The notes beneath the pieces are model-generated. The model was not told the DNA's origin. It did no database searches and worked only from the letters and a program-made list of their open reading frames with translations. The position numbers and the translations under genes are program-made. A DNA stretch of 9,646 bases, taken from assembly GCA_017608985.1 (NCBI GenBank), contig JAFCEV010000018.1, forward strand, positions 1 through 9,646, written 5' to 3'. Below are positions 1 to 6,334 of this stretch, one piece after another. Every line of letters begins with the position of its first letter. Position 1 is the first letter of the stretch. This DNA comes from Candidatus Pacearchaeota archaeon (GTDB lineage Archaea > Nanobdellota > Nanobdellia > Pacearchaeales > GW2011-AR1).

Positions 1-119
1 AGGGTATTTTCAAGGCAGTTGTCGGAAGATTAATTCTTTCCGCGATAATTTCTGAAGTTGTCGGCTCAAAATTCATAATTAAGAAGATGATGTATTATCC
101 TGGATTTGCTCCAAAATAA
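1..119 (+). CDS. 3' end of an unidentified gene (partial)
   Basis: An open frame enters from the left edge (first whole codon at 3) and runs 38 codons to a TAA at 117-119. The visible tail begins GIFKAVVGRLILSAI and ends YYPGFAPK. It mixes a hydrophobic stretch (VVGRLILSAIISEVVG) with a basic segment (FIIKKMMYY), so it could be a membrane-associated C-terminus or the core helix of a soluble protein. I do not recognise the family. Codon choice looks like the rest of the window, which supports a real gene rather than a chance frame. It converges with the minus-strand gene whose stop codon begins at 121, leaving one base between the two stop codons. Confidence 0.55.
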   Translation, partial: GIFKAVVGRLILSAIISEVVGSKFIIKKMMYYPGFAPK

Positions 120-120
120 T

Positions 121-1137
121 TTAAATTATATTGACCTGCATTTCAGAATTATTTTTCTTTTCCAAAAGAACATTGGCTCTTTGCTTTAATAATTTAATTT
201 TATCTTTTTCCACTCGGGATTTAATAATTTCTTCGCTGAGAAGATAATCATAATAATGCTCTTCTTTGGAATCCCCATACTCAAAACCAATAATGAGAAC
301 ATTGTCTTTTACTACTTGCCTTATAATTTCAACATTAAGAGTCCCGAATTCTTCAAGAAGTATTTCTTTTTCCTCTTCAGTCAGAGACAAGTTTGCTGAT
401 TCAATCTTTATTTCATTTTCTTCTTGAATGGACAGTGTTTCATCGATAGTTGTGATTTCAACAGAAATTTTTCCTTCTGTTAAGTCATCTAATGAGAAAG
501 TAATCTTCTGGTTATCATATTCTAAACTAATGTTTTCTTTTCTTGGCAAAATTAAATTTAATTTAGAAAAGTCTATCTTTAAAATTTTTTCTTCCACTGC
601 TAATAGTTCAAATTGTGAAATAATCTTCCATTCTTCATTGTTAATGATTTTTTCTTTTACATCCACTTCTTCAAAGATATTTGATACTTCTCCATTTTTG
701 TGGTAATATGTTATATCGTCTAAAGTAAAATTCAGATTATAAGGTAAATAAGACTTAATTTTAACTTCTATAATCCTGTCCGAAACAATTGACTTTAAAG
801 AATTTAAAAATTGCAAGGATACTATATTATTTCCTTGCTGATCTTGAACTAAAACTGTTTGATTATCCTCTGAATAAATTAATTCTAAAATGGTTAATCC
901 AGAAATTGATTTTTTTTCTAAATGTATCAAAAAATAAACCATAAAAATTAAAAAACAAATTCCAAGAAAGAGTATTATTATCTTTTTTACTTTTTCAGAA
1001 TTAAAATTAAATTTTTTAAAGAAAGATTTTTTCGAACCTTGATATTCTGATACGACCTTCCCATCTACACGACGACTGTGATAAATATAAGGTCCATAAA
1101 CTTTTCCACCTTTTTTAATAAATTTCTCATAAACCAT
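121..1137 (-). CDS. Single-pass membrane protein with N-terminal GPY-type motif and long extracytoplasmic domain
   Basis: 338 residues, function unknown. Residues 10-34 form a compact motif (GGKVYGPYIYHSRR, then DGKVVSEYQG). It resembles the GPYxY...GK....Y(V)G signature found in small archaeal and mobile-element-associated proteins of the DUF6788 type; this is from memory and only a motif likeness. A lysine-rich stretch (36-52) precedes one hydrophobic helix at about 53-72, so the N-terminus is predicted cytoplasmic and the roughly 265 residues after it outside. That part is acidic and beta-strand-like, carries several NxS/T sequons (for example N92, and NIS, NLS, NNS further on), and has two similar stretches, FTLDDIT and FSLDDLT. 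The C-terminal 80 residues are charged and helical. The ATG at 1137 has an A/T-rich TATA-like box 31-40 bp upstream. It lies downstream of the pilin-like gene on the same strand and may share its envelope role; that is inference. Confidence 0.8.
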   Translation of the reverse strand: MVYEKFIKKGGKVYGPYIYHSRRVDGKVVSEYQGSKKSFFKKFNFNSEKVKKIIILFLGICFLIFMVYFLIHLEKKSISGLTILELIYSEDNQTVLVQDQQGNNIVSLQFLNSLKSIVSDRIIEVKIKSYLPYNLNFTLDDITYYHKNGEVSNIFEEVDVKEKIINNEEWKIISQFELLAVEEKILKIDFSKLNLILPRKENISLEYDNQKITFSLDDLTEGKISVEITTIDETLSIQEENEIKIESANLSLTEEEKEILLEEFGTLNVEIIRQVVKDNVLIIGFEYGDSKEEHYYDYLLSEEIIKSRVEKDKIKLLKQRANVLLEKKNNSEMQVNII

Positions 1138-1149
1138 TGTAAGTAACTG

Positions 1150-1167
1150 CTAATAAAAATAAAAGAA
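1150..1167 (-). terminator. Possible U-rich terminator after the pilin-like gene
   Basis: Read on the minus strand, the sequence 20-37 nt after the pilin-like stop codon is TTCTTTTATTTTTATTAG. U-rich tracts without a hairpin are the usual archaeal termination signal. The tract overlaps the leader of the next gene, so some read-through is possible. Confidence 0.3.
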
Positions 1168-1177
1168 TATATTTAAA
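1168..1177 (-). promoter_or_regulatory. Putative TATA box for the 338-residue membrane protein
   Basis: TTTAAATATA on the minus strand, 31-40 bp before the ATG at 1137. This predicts a transcription start within about ten bases of the start codon. No Shine-Dalgarno sequence is visible in front of the ATG. Confidence 0.45.
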
Positions 1178-1186
1178 CTTTGCTAA

Positions 1187-2269
1187 TTAAGACAAAGCAT
1201 CTGTGCATTCAGACAAGCTGTCCCAAATCTGATATTCGTCTCCGCTAACTATATCCAAGGAACCAAAGAGATTAAGTTCTACAATTGCATTCTCATAAAT
1301 AGTGCTGTCATAACTGTAATCTACAATTAAATAACAATTTGAAGGGTCTCTAGCAGGGAAATAAGCTGCTTTCCCATAATACAAACCATCTGTTTTAGGA
1401 AGTTCAGAATCATCAAAATAGATTCCTGCTCCAGGAGGCCAGACATTATCAATTGTTCCTGAACTAACAAATGTCGCAACATAACATTGTCCTGTAGCAT
1501 TACAGATACCCTCTGAACAAGTTCCGCAATCTTCTTCAACTCCACATATTTCCCATGTCCCACATTCATATCCTAAAGTTTCACATGTATCTGTGCATTC
1601 TTCAGGAGGAATACATTGTCCTGTAGAATTACAAACTTCTTCTCCTTCACAGATTCCACAACTCTCTCCACATACAGGATCAGGCCCGCACTCTCTTCCT
1701 ATGCAATTAGGAGTACAGGACTCAACACAGACTCCACCAACACATTCATATCCTTCTCCACAAGAAGGAACACATTCTTCTCCTCCTCCACCTGGCCCTT
1801 CACCTCCACTGCCTACAGAACCTGCAGAATAAGTTTTAGTATCAGTAATTTCTCCTGTAGTTTCTTTTCCTGAACTTGTTTCATAAACAGGAGCAACAGA
1901 TATGCTTGTAATATCTCCAACTCCGGACAGTTCAGTGCTTAAGTCAAAAGTAAATGTTTTTGTTTGCAATTCTTCCATAGTTGTTTCTCTTTTAATTACC
2001 ACAGAATTATCTCCGTCGCTGATTATAAAACTAATTGCTTTTAAAGTTCCTTCACCTGATTTCCTTTGGACAGTAACACTTAAAGTATCACCATCAACAC
2101 TTGCTTTCAATATTTCCAAATCAAGTGTAAGTCCTGTAAGAGAAATGTCTTCTTTTCCTTTTGAAACTATATTTTTTATAACAACCCATACCACACCTAT
2201 AGCAACAAGAGCAAGAAGAATTATAATCAGGGTTGTAACAACAGCAGACATACCTCTTTTATTTTTCAT
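1187..2269 (-). CDS. Pilin-like secreted/surface protein with tandem Cys-rich repeats
   Basis: 360 residues. The N-terminus (MKNKRGMSAVVTTLI) fits an archaeal class III signal peptide: a basic start, a KRG processing site (predicted cleavage after G6 by a prepilin/preflagellin peptidase), then a hydrophobic helix at about 9-31 that would act as the pilin assembly helix or membrane anchor. Residues 40-148 look like a beta-rich domain, followed by a Gly-rich linker (150-163). A Cys-rich region follows (166-262) with 20 cysteines: a short lead unit (C166-C181) and two related units, C185-C219 and C225-C262, each ending CN(S/A)TGQC. The last about 100 residues hold only C312 and C355. The cysteines suggest a disulphide-stabilised extracellular module. 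Function is unknown; a minor pilin or surface adhesin is the natural guess. The ATG at 2269 has a TATA box 22-31 bp upstream, so it is probably leaderless. Confidence 0.85.
   Translation of the reverse strand: MKNKRGMSAVVTTLIIILLALVAIGVVWVVIKNIVSKGKEDISLTGLTLDLEILKASVDGDTLSVTVQRKSGEGTLKAISFIISDGDNSVVIKRETTMEELQTKTFTFDLSTELSGVGDITSISVAPVYETSSGKETTGEITDTKTYSAGSVGSGGEGPGGGGEECVPSCGEGYECVGGVCVESCTPNCIGRECGPDPVCGESCGICEGEEVCNSTGQCIPPEECTDTCETLGYECGTWEICGVEEDCGTCSEGICNATGQCYVATFVSSGTIDNVWPPGAGIYFDDSELPKTDGLYYGKAAYFPARDPSNCYLIVDYSYDSTIYENAIVELNLFGSLDIVSGDEYQIWDSLSECTDALS
1484..1717 (-). repeat. Two tandem Cys-rich repeat units inside the pilin-like gene
   Basis: Unit 1 covers residues 185-219 (DNA 1613-1717) and unit 2 residues 225-262 (DNA 1484-1597). 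They share the spacing C-x3-C, then an ECG, a CG, a CGxC, a CN(S/A)TGQC. The repeat is also visible in DNA near the end of each unit, where CATTGTCCTGTAG recurs at about 1496 and 1614. Each unit has eight cysteines. Confidence 0.75.
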
Positions 2270-2290
2270 AAGACTAACAATAATTCAGGA

Positions 2291-2300
2291 TTTATAAAAT
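2291..2300 (-). promoter_or_regulatory. TATA box of the pilin-like gene
   Basis: ATTTTATAAA on the minus strand, 22-31 bp before the ATG at 2269, which fits leaderless initiation. It abuts the stop codon (2300-2302) of the upstream small membrane protein gene, so the two genes can be transcribed independently. Confidence 0.6.
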
Positions 2301-2560
2301 TATTGTGTTTGATAAATTTGACCTTGCAGAACTAAAACCTGGCTTTCTCCTACAGGAATTTGGGCATTGCCAGCTTGCTGTAATTGGACAACTATATTAT
2401 TCAAAAGATCTATCTGTCCTTGATTATACCCTTGAGCATAATTATTAATTGCAAATCCTGAAACTGCCGGCCTTACTACAAATGCATAAATAACAACCAA
2501 GGAAAGTAGGACAATCACCAAAAGCAAAATCCTTATAATTAATTTATTTTTATCTGCCAT
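2300..2560 (-). CDS. Small single-pass membrane protein next to the pilin-like gene
   Basis: 86 residues from the ATG at 2560. A short basic N-terminus (MADKNK) leads into one hydrophobic helix (about 7-29) ending VVRP. A polar, Gln/Asn-rich tail follows (GYNQGQIDLLNNIVVQL, then IPVGESQVLVLQGQI) that should lie outside the cell. Small proteins of this layout, with a GxxxGxxxxxxxI...Q pattern after the helix, seem common in DPANN genomes, but I know no function. An in-frame ATG at 2605 would add 15 residues. I prefer 2560 because the TATA box TTTATAAA sits 22-29 bp before it and would lie inside the longer form. The gene sits 30 bp upstream of the pilin-like gene on the same strand, so a role in the same surface structure is possible but unproven. 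Confidence 0.75.
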   Translation of the reverse strand: MADKNKLIIRILLLVIVLLSLVVIYAFVVRPAVSGFAINNYAQGYNQGQIDLLNNIVVQLQQAGNAQIPVGESQVLVLQGQIYQTQ

Positions 2561-2581
2561 ACTTTTTTTAAAATAGCATCC

Positions 2582-2589
2582 TTTATAAA
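2582..2589 (-). promoter_or_regulatory. TATA box of the 86-residue membrane protein gene
   Basis: TTTATAAA, 22-29 bp upstream of the ATG at 2560. It decides the start codon: the alternative ATG at 2605 would place this box inside the coding region. It shares an 86-bp divergent intergenic region with the DUF357 promoter. Confidence 0.6.
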
Positions 2590-2617
2590 TTTTTGTGCAA
2601 TACATTTATATAATATG

Positions 2618-2627
2618 TTTAAAAATA
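2618..2627 (+). promoter_or_regulatory. Putative TATA box of the DUF357 gene
   Basis: TTTAAAAATA, 20-29 bp before the ATG at 2647. The surroundings are very A/T-rich, so the exact box is uncertain. No Shine-Dalgarno sequence precedes the ATG. Confidence 0.45.
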
Positions 2628-2646
2628 AAAAATACATTTAAAAAAC

Positions 2647-2928
2647 ATGAAAGACAGGATAACCAAAGAAAAACTTGAAAAATATTTCAGATTAACATCA
2701 ACTGCCCTGGAAAAAGCAAAAAAATCAGTTGTAAAAAATAAGAAAAAGCAGGCAAAAGAGATAATTGAAATGGTTGAGAACTATCTGTCAGATGCAGAAT
2801 ATTTCAAAAATAAAAAAGATTTTGTGAATGCGTTTGCTGCTTTGAATTATGCACACGGATGGCTTGATTGTGGAGTAAGACTGGATGTTTTCAGGACAAA
2901 GAACAATAAATTATTTACCATCAAATAA
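2647..2928 (+). CDS. DUF357 family protein
   Basis: 93 residues, small and basic. The C-terminal half carries the signature I associate with archaeal DUF357 proteins: YLSDAEYF at 46-53, then AFAALNYAHGWLDCGVRL at 62-79. The N-terminal half (1-45) is Lys-rich helix, and the whole is predicted to be a helical bundle. Full length for this family is about 80-100 residues, so it appears complete. The molecular function of the family is not established to my knowledge. The last 18 bases overlap the 3' end of the convergent APS-kinase gene. It diverges from the 86-residue membrane protein gene and has its own TATA-like box, so it looks monocistronic. Confidence 0.85.
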   Translation: MKDRITKEKLEKYFRLTSTALEKAKKSVVKNKKKQAKEIIEMVENYLSDAEYFKNKKDFVNAFAALNYAHGWLDCGVRLDVFRTKNNKLFTIK

Positions 2929-3468
2929 ATGAAGCAGAGAAAATTTTTCATAAAACTGCCTGACACATTTTTCAATATTGCCGTCATATTTTTCTGTGTC
3001 TAAAATCAAATCAGGATTTTCAGGTTCTTCAAAAAGAGCATCTTCATGAACTCCTGTAAAACTTTTTATCACTCCTGCTCTCGCCATTTTATACATTCCT
3101 TTAGTATCCCTATCTTCACAAATTTCTAAAGAAGCTCTTACATAAATCAACCTGAATTTTTCAGGACCAATTATCTCTCTAACCATTTCCCTAAATTCAT
3201 TAGTTGGAGAAACAAAAGCAGCAAGAACATTAATTCCTTTTGGTCCATATTCATTGAAATCTTTTACATGCTCTGCTACTCTTCTTAGATTTTCTTTTCT
3301 GCCTCCGATAGAGAAATCAACATTGCTGCAAAGCCCTCTTCTCATTTTATCTCCGTCAACAATATGAAAAGGATAAGTAGTCGGCTTAGATGCCAAAACT
3401 ATCTCCTCAACCAAAGTTGTTTTACCTGAACAAGGCCTTCCTGTAAACCAGTAAGTTATTCCATTCAT
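2911..3468 (-). CDS. cysC: Adenylylsulfate (APS) kinase-like protein
   Basis: 185 residues, close to a single-domain APS kinase, which uses ATP to phosphorylate the 3'-OH of adenylylsulfate to give PAPS. Visible in order: Walker A GRPCSGKT at 10-17; DGD at 38-40 with R43; FSIGGRKENLRR at 52-63 (family pattern GFSxxDRxENIRR); SP at 87-88 (the family's SPYRxxR position, here SPTNEFR); RDTKGMYKMARAG at 120-132; FTG at 137-139; and PENPDLILDT at 149-158. All main motifs are present, so an active kinase is likely. There is no fused sulfurylase domain and no sulfate-assimilation neighbour in the window, so the physiological substrate is uncertain and another nucleotide-linked metabolite is possible. 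The ATG at 3468 has a TATA box 20-27 bp upstream and diverges from pyrH. Confidence 0.88.
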   Translation of the reverse strand: MNGITYWFTGRPCSGKTTLVEEIVLASKPTTYPFHIVDGDKMRRGLCSNVDFSIGGRKENLRRVAEHVKDFNEYGPKGINVLAAFVSPTNEFREMVREIIGPEKFRLIYVRASLEICEDRDTKGMYKMARAGVIKSFTGVHEDALFEEPENPDLILDTEKYDGNIEKCVRQFYEKFSLLHLFDGK

Positions 3469-3487
3469 TCAAAAACAATGAGAATAC

Positions 3488-3495
3488 TATTTAAA
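3488..3495 (-). promoter_or_regulatory. Putative TATA box of the APS-kinase gene
   Basis: TTTAAATA on the minus strand, 20-27 bp before the ATG at 3468. This is compatible with a leaderless transcript. It is one half of an 85-bp divergent promoter region shared with pyrH. Confidence 0.5.
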
Positions 3496-3522
3496 AAAAT
3501 TTATATGATAAATAATAAGTAA

Positions 3523-3530
3523 ATTATAAA
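3523..3530 (+). promoter_or_regulatory. TATA box of pyrH
   Basis: ATTATAAA, 24-31 bp before the ATG at 3554, preceded by an A-rich stretch that could serve as the TFB recognition element. The bases between box and start (CTCTTTTCCCTTTTCTCTC) are pyrimidine-rich, with no Shine-Dalgarno sequence. A leaderless or nearly leaderless mRNA is expected. Confidence 0.6.
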
Positions 3531-3553
3531 AACTCTTTTCCCTTTTCTCTCTT

Positions 3554-4243
3554 ATGAAAAAGAGGGTGATTGTATTGAGTCTTGGAGGAAGCCTGATTAT
3601 TCCTGACGAAGTTGATATAAAATATTTAAAAGAATTTAAAAAAACCATTTTAAAGAATACAAAAAAATACAAATTCATAGTTTGTTGTGGGGGAGGAAGC
3701 ATTGCAAGAAAATATATTTCTGCGTTGAGAAAAATAGGGTTTAATGAAAAGTTCCAGAGTTTATCAGGAATCTCTGCAACAAGAATGAATGCAAGATTCA
3801 TGAATTATTTTTTCAAAATAAATCCTGAATATGGAATCCCCCACACAAAAAAAACTTTGAAAGATTATTTAAAAAAACAGAATATCGTATTTTGCGGAGC
3901 ACTTGAATACCAGCCAAACCAGACTTCTGATTCAACTGCAGCCCAGCTCGCAAAAAAATATAAAACAATTTTCATAAATCTGACAAATGTAAAGGGATTA
4001 TATGACAAAAATCCAAAAAAACATAAAGACGCGAAATTTATTTCAAAAATTTCCTGGAAAGATTTTAATAAAAAAGCACATGAAAGCAAATATCAGCCAG
4101 GACAACATTTTGTCCTTGACCAAACAGCTGCAAAGATAATTATGGAAGAAAAAATTCCAACATATATCATCGGAAAAGACATGAAACAACTGGGTAATAT
4201 TTTGAAAGGCAAGAAATTCAAAGGAACTTTGGTTGAAGGATAA
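3554..4243 (+). CDS. pyrH: Uridylate (UMP) kinase, archaeal type
   Basis: 229 residues, the normal length for archaeal PyrH (amino-acid-kinase fold), which converts UMP + ATP to UDP + ADP in pyrimidine nucleotide synthesis in the cytoplasm. Motifs: VLSLGGSLI at 7-15 (phosphate-binding loop), CCGGGSIARKYI at 44-55, ISATRMNAR at 73-81 (archaeal form ATRLNA), QTSDSTAA at 123-130 (UMP-side loop, usually TTDAVAA), TNVKGLYDKNP at 144-154 (ATP-side loop), and a C-terminal GTLVEG. The DLDWIG-like stretch before ATRMNA is altered (EKFQSLSGIS), so the nucleotide pocket may differ slightly. It is the first gene of a plus-strand run with rnp3, pheS and pheT, 78 bp from rnp3. Confidence 0.9.
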   Translation: MKKRVIVLSLGGSLIIPDEVDIKYLKEFKKTILKNTKKYKFIVCCGGGSIARKYISALRKIGFNEKFQSLSGISATRMNARFMNYFFKINPEYGIPHTKKTLKDYLKKQNIVFCGALEYQPNQTSDSTAAQLAKKYKTIFINLTNVKGLYDKNPKKHKDAKFISKISWKDFNKKAHESKYQPGQHFVLDQTAAKIIMEEKIPTYIIGKDMKQLGNILKGKKFKGTLVEG

Positions 4244-4252
4244 ATAGTTAAG

Positions 4253-4299
4253 TCTATAAATTTAATATCTTGATAAATCTTGCTCAATAACTTTTATTA
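4253..4299 (+). promoter_or_regulatory. Candidate promoter region of rnp3
   Basis: Two possible boxes lie in the 78-bp gap after pyrH. TCTATAAATTTAA (4253-4265) is the better TATA match but would leave a leader of roughly 35-40 nt. TTTTATTA (4292-4299) is weaker but has the 23-30 bp leaderless spacing usual here. The sequence alone does not decide between them. No Shine-Dalgarno sequence is seen before the rnp3 ATG. Confidence 0.4.
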
Positions 4300-4321
4300 A
4301 TGCATTTTATTTTAAATAAGT

Positions 4322-4780
4322 ATGGAAAAAAATCAAATTCTCTTAACAACCACAAATTTTAGCAAATTAAAAAACGAAATCAAAAAAGCAAGGGAAGAAA
4401 GAAAAATAATTATCTTTTCCTCTAACAATGATGAATTAAACAGAAAAGTCCTCGAAAAACTTCCAATTCATGTTCTCTTAATAAATCAGTCAGGAAGAAA
4501 AGATTTCCAGAAACAGAGGAATTCTGGGCTTAATCAGGTTCTTGCAAAAATAGCAAAGAAAAACAATATCGTTGTTGGAATAAATCTCGACGAAATTCTG
4601 GAGGCAAAAGGAGAAAAGAAAAAAGAAATCCTTGCAAGAATAAAACAGAACATAAAACTCTGCAACAAAAACAAATTAAACATGAAATTCATTGCACAAA
4701 AAAACAAAAGAGATATTTATGATTTAAAAGCGCTTGGATTAATTCTTGGAATGCCGACCTGGATGACTAAAGAACTATAA
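4322..4780 (+). CDS. rnp3: RNase P protein component 3 (Rpp30 family), N-terminally short
   Basis: 152 residues. Rnp3 is a protein subunit of archaeal RNase P, which trims the 5' leader of pre-tRNA. Family landmarks: RNSGLNQVLAKIAKKN at 66-81 (family pattern R.SG.NHVLAK.A), ILARIKQNIKLCNKNK at 103-118, and D131 followed by DLKALGLILGMP at 134-145. Typical archaeal Rnp3 is about 200 residues or more. The opening DLH-type strand and first helix of the partial TIM barrel are missing here: residue 1 falls near the second strand. A stop codon (TAA at 4313-4315) lies in frame just upstream of the ATG, so no longer start exists. The protein may be naturally reduced in this lineage. It lies between pyrH and pheS and may be cotranscribed with them. 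Confidence 0.82.
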   Translation: MEKNQILLTTTNFSKLKNEIKKAREERKIIIFSSNNDELNRKVLEKLPIHVLLINQSGRKDFQKQRNSGLNQVLAKIAKKNNIVVGINLDEILEAKGEKKKEILARIKQNIKLCNKNKLNMKFIAQKNKRDIYDLKALGLILGMPTWMTKEL

Positions 4781-4782
4781 AA
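4775..4782 (+). promoter_or_regulatory. Putative TATA box of pheST inside the end of rnp3
   Basis: CTATAAAA overlaps the rnp3 stop codon, 37-44 bp before the pheS ATG at 4819. It predicts a leader of about ten bases. The downstream T-run (4788-4795) might instead end rnp3 transcripts. Cotranscription from the upstream genes is equally possible. Confidence 0.35.
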
Positions 4783-4818
4783 CAAAGTTTTTTTAATGCA
4801 GATTTCTTTGAAAATAAA

Positions 4819-6333
4819 ATGGATATGAAAAAATTAATTGAATCTCTAAGCCCTCATGAAAGAAAAATTCTTCCTTATATTAAAGAAAAAAAGATAAGTG
4901 AAATCTGTAAAAAATCAAATTTAGACAGAACTTCTGTATTAAGATCATTAGAATATCTTAAGAACAAAGGATTAATTGAATTAAATTTTGAAAAAAAGAA
5001 GATTGTGGGAATAGGAATAAACGGAAGTTTATATATATCAAAAGGTTTGCCTGAAAGAAGACTTCTGAATCTGTTAGATAAAAAAAGAATTCTTTCTCTG
5101 GAGGAAGTACAAAAACAAAGCAAATTATCAGATGATGAATTCAGGGCAGCAATAGGAGCACTAAAGAGAAAAGCAATTATTGAATTAAAAAATGGAAAGA
5201 TAATCTTTAGCGCAAATAAAGAAGAAATTTCAAAAAAAAGTCCTGAAGAAATATTTCTTGAATCTCTGCCTCTTGAATACGATTCTCTTACTCCTGAACA
5301 GCTCTATGCATTAAAATCCCTTCAAAGCAGAAAAGATATCATTCAGATAAAAGAAAAAAAAATAATTAGTATAGAAATTACTAATTTGGGACATGAACTT
5401 ATCCAATCCAAAATAAAAGGACAAAATCTTATAGAGCAGGTAACTTCTGAAATTTTAAAGAAAGATTCCTACTGGAAAGGAAAAAAATTCCGAAGATATG
5501 ATATCAATTCCTCTGTCCCAGAAATATCAGGAGGAAAACAGCATTTTGTTAATCAAGCAGTTGAGTATGCAAGAAAAATCTGGGTTGAAATGGGCTTCAA
5601 AGAAATGACAGGAAACCTAATAACAAGCTCTTTCTGGAATTTTGATGCTTTATTCACAGCACAAGACCATCCTGTAAGAGACATGCAGGACACTTTCTTC
5701 ATTAATCAAAAAACAGAGCTTCCTGACAAAAAGATTGTGCGTGCTGTAAAAAAAAGCCATGAAACAGGAACTGCAGGAAGCAAAGGGTGGCAGTATTCTT
5801 GGAGCAAAGAAGAAGCAAAAAAACTTGTTCTGAGAACCCACACAACCTGCCTATCTTCACAAACTCTCGCGAAACTAAAAAAAGAAGATTTACCTGCAAA
5901 ATTCTTCGCTATCGGAAAATGTTTCAGAAATGAAACAGTTGACTGGAGCCATGGTTTTGAATTCAACCAAACAGAAGGTATTGTTATTGATGAAAATGCA
6001 AATTTTAGAAACCTGCTTGGATATCTTCAGGAATTCTTCAGGAAAATGGGTTTTAAGAAAATAAGATTCACACCTGCTTATTTTCCTTATACAGAACCGA
6101 GTGTCGAGATCTCGGCATGGCATCCTGAAAAAAAAGTCTGGCTGGAACTTGGAGGTGCAGGAATTTTCCGTCCAGAAGTAACAATTCCTCTTTTAGGGAA
6201 AAATATTCCTGTACTTGCATGGGGTCCTGGCTTTGACAGAATTCTTCTGGATTACTACAAAATAAAAGATTTAAGAGAACTTTACAAAAACGACATAACT
6301 AAATTAAGAAAAATGAAATTTTGGGTGAAATAA
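4819..6333 (+). CDS. pheS: Phenylalanyl-tRNA synthetase alpha subunit, archaeal type
   Basis: 504 residues, the usual size for archaeal/eukaryotic-type PheS. With PheT it forms the (alpha-beta)2 class II enzyme that charges tRNA-Phe in the cytoplasm. The N-terminal third (about 5-195) shows consecutive winged-helix-like modules (SPHERKILPYI; helix-turn-helix-like SNLDRTSVLRSLEYLKNKG; then LSLEEVQKQSKLSDDEF and LTPEQLYALKSLQ), as expected for the tRNA-binding extension. The catalytic core has HPVRDMQDTFF at 284-294, motif 2 KCFRNETVDWSHGFEF around 367-382, ELGGAGIFRPEV at 443-454 and motif 3 AWGPGFDRILL at 467-477. All expected class II signatures are intact. The first ATG (4819) and a second at 4825 are both possible starts. 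One base separates its stop from pheT. Confidence 0.95.
   Translation: MDMKKLIESLSPHERKILPYIKEKKISEICKKSNLDRTSVLRSLEYLKNKGLIELNFEKKKIVGIGINGSLYISKGLPERRLLNLLDKKRILSLEEVQKQSKLSDDEFRAAIGALKRKAIIELKNGKIIFSANKEEISKKSPEEIFLESLPLEYDSLTPEQLYALKSLQSRKDIIQIKEKKIISIEITNLGHELIQSKIKGQNLIEQVTSEILKKDSYWKGKKFRRYDINSSVPEISGGKQHFVNQAVEYARKIWVEMGFKEMTGNLITSSFWNFDALFTAQDHPVRDMQDTFFINQKTELPDKKIVRAVKKSHETGTAGSKGWQYSWSKEEAKKLVLRTHTTCLSSQTLAKLKKEDLPAKFFAIGKCFRNETVDWSHGFEFNQTEGIVIDENANFRNLLGYLQEFFRKMGFKKIRFTPAYFPYTEPSVEISAWHPEKKVWLELGGAGIFRPEVTIPLLGKNIPVLAWGPGFDRILLDYYKIKDLRELYKNDITKLRKMKFWVK
6323..6328 (+). promoter_or_regulatory. Shine-Dalgarno sequence of pheT
   Basis: GGGTGA, six bases before the pheT ATG at 6335 and lying within the last codons of pheS (TGG GTG AAA). 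It matches the complement of the usual archaeal 16S 3' end (GGAGGTGAT). It is the only clear Shine-Dalgarno sequence in the window and belongs to the one gene that cannot have a leaderless transcript of its own, so it supports translational coupling of pheS and pheT. Confidence 0.65.
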
Positions 6334-6334
6334 A

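Noticed and set aside
1484..1717. CRISPR-like or satellite repeat
   Set aside because: The repetition is protein-level Cys spacing inside one gene, with two unequal units and no spacers.
1593..1873. Pro/Ser/Thr-rich plus-strand open frames opposite the pilin-like gene
   Set aside because: They are antisense images of the Gly/Cys-rich coding strand; the minus-strand frame has a signal peptide, ordered Cys spacing and a TATA box.
2561..2605. Longer start (ATG at 2605) for the 86-residue membrane protein
   Set aside because: It would put the TATA box TTTATAAA inside the coding region; the start at 2560 has ideal spacing to that box.
3487..3801. Minus-strand frame of 104 codons opposite the start of pyrH
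   Set aside because: It is antisense to a clear UMP kinase with intact motifs and overlaps the pyrH promoter; no family resemblance.
5650..6123. Several minus-strand frames opposite the pheS catalytic core
   Set aside because: PheS motifs are continuous on the plus strand; these are shadow frames with no recognisable content.
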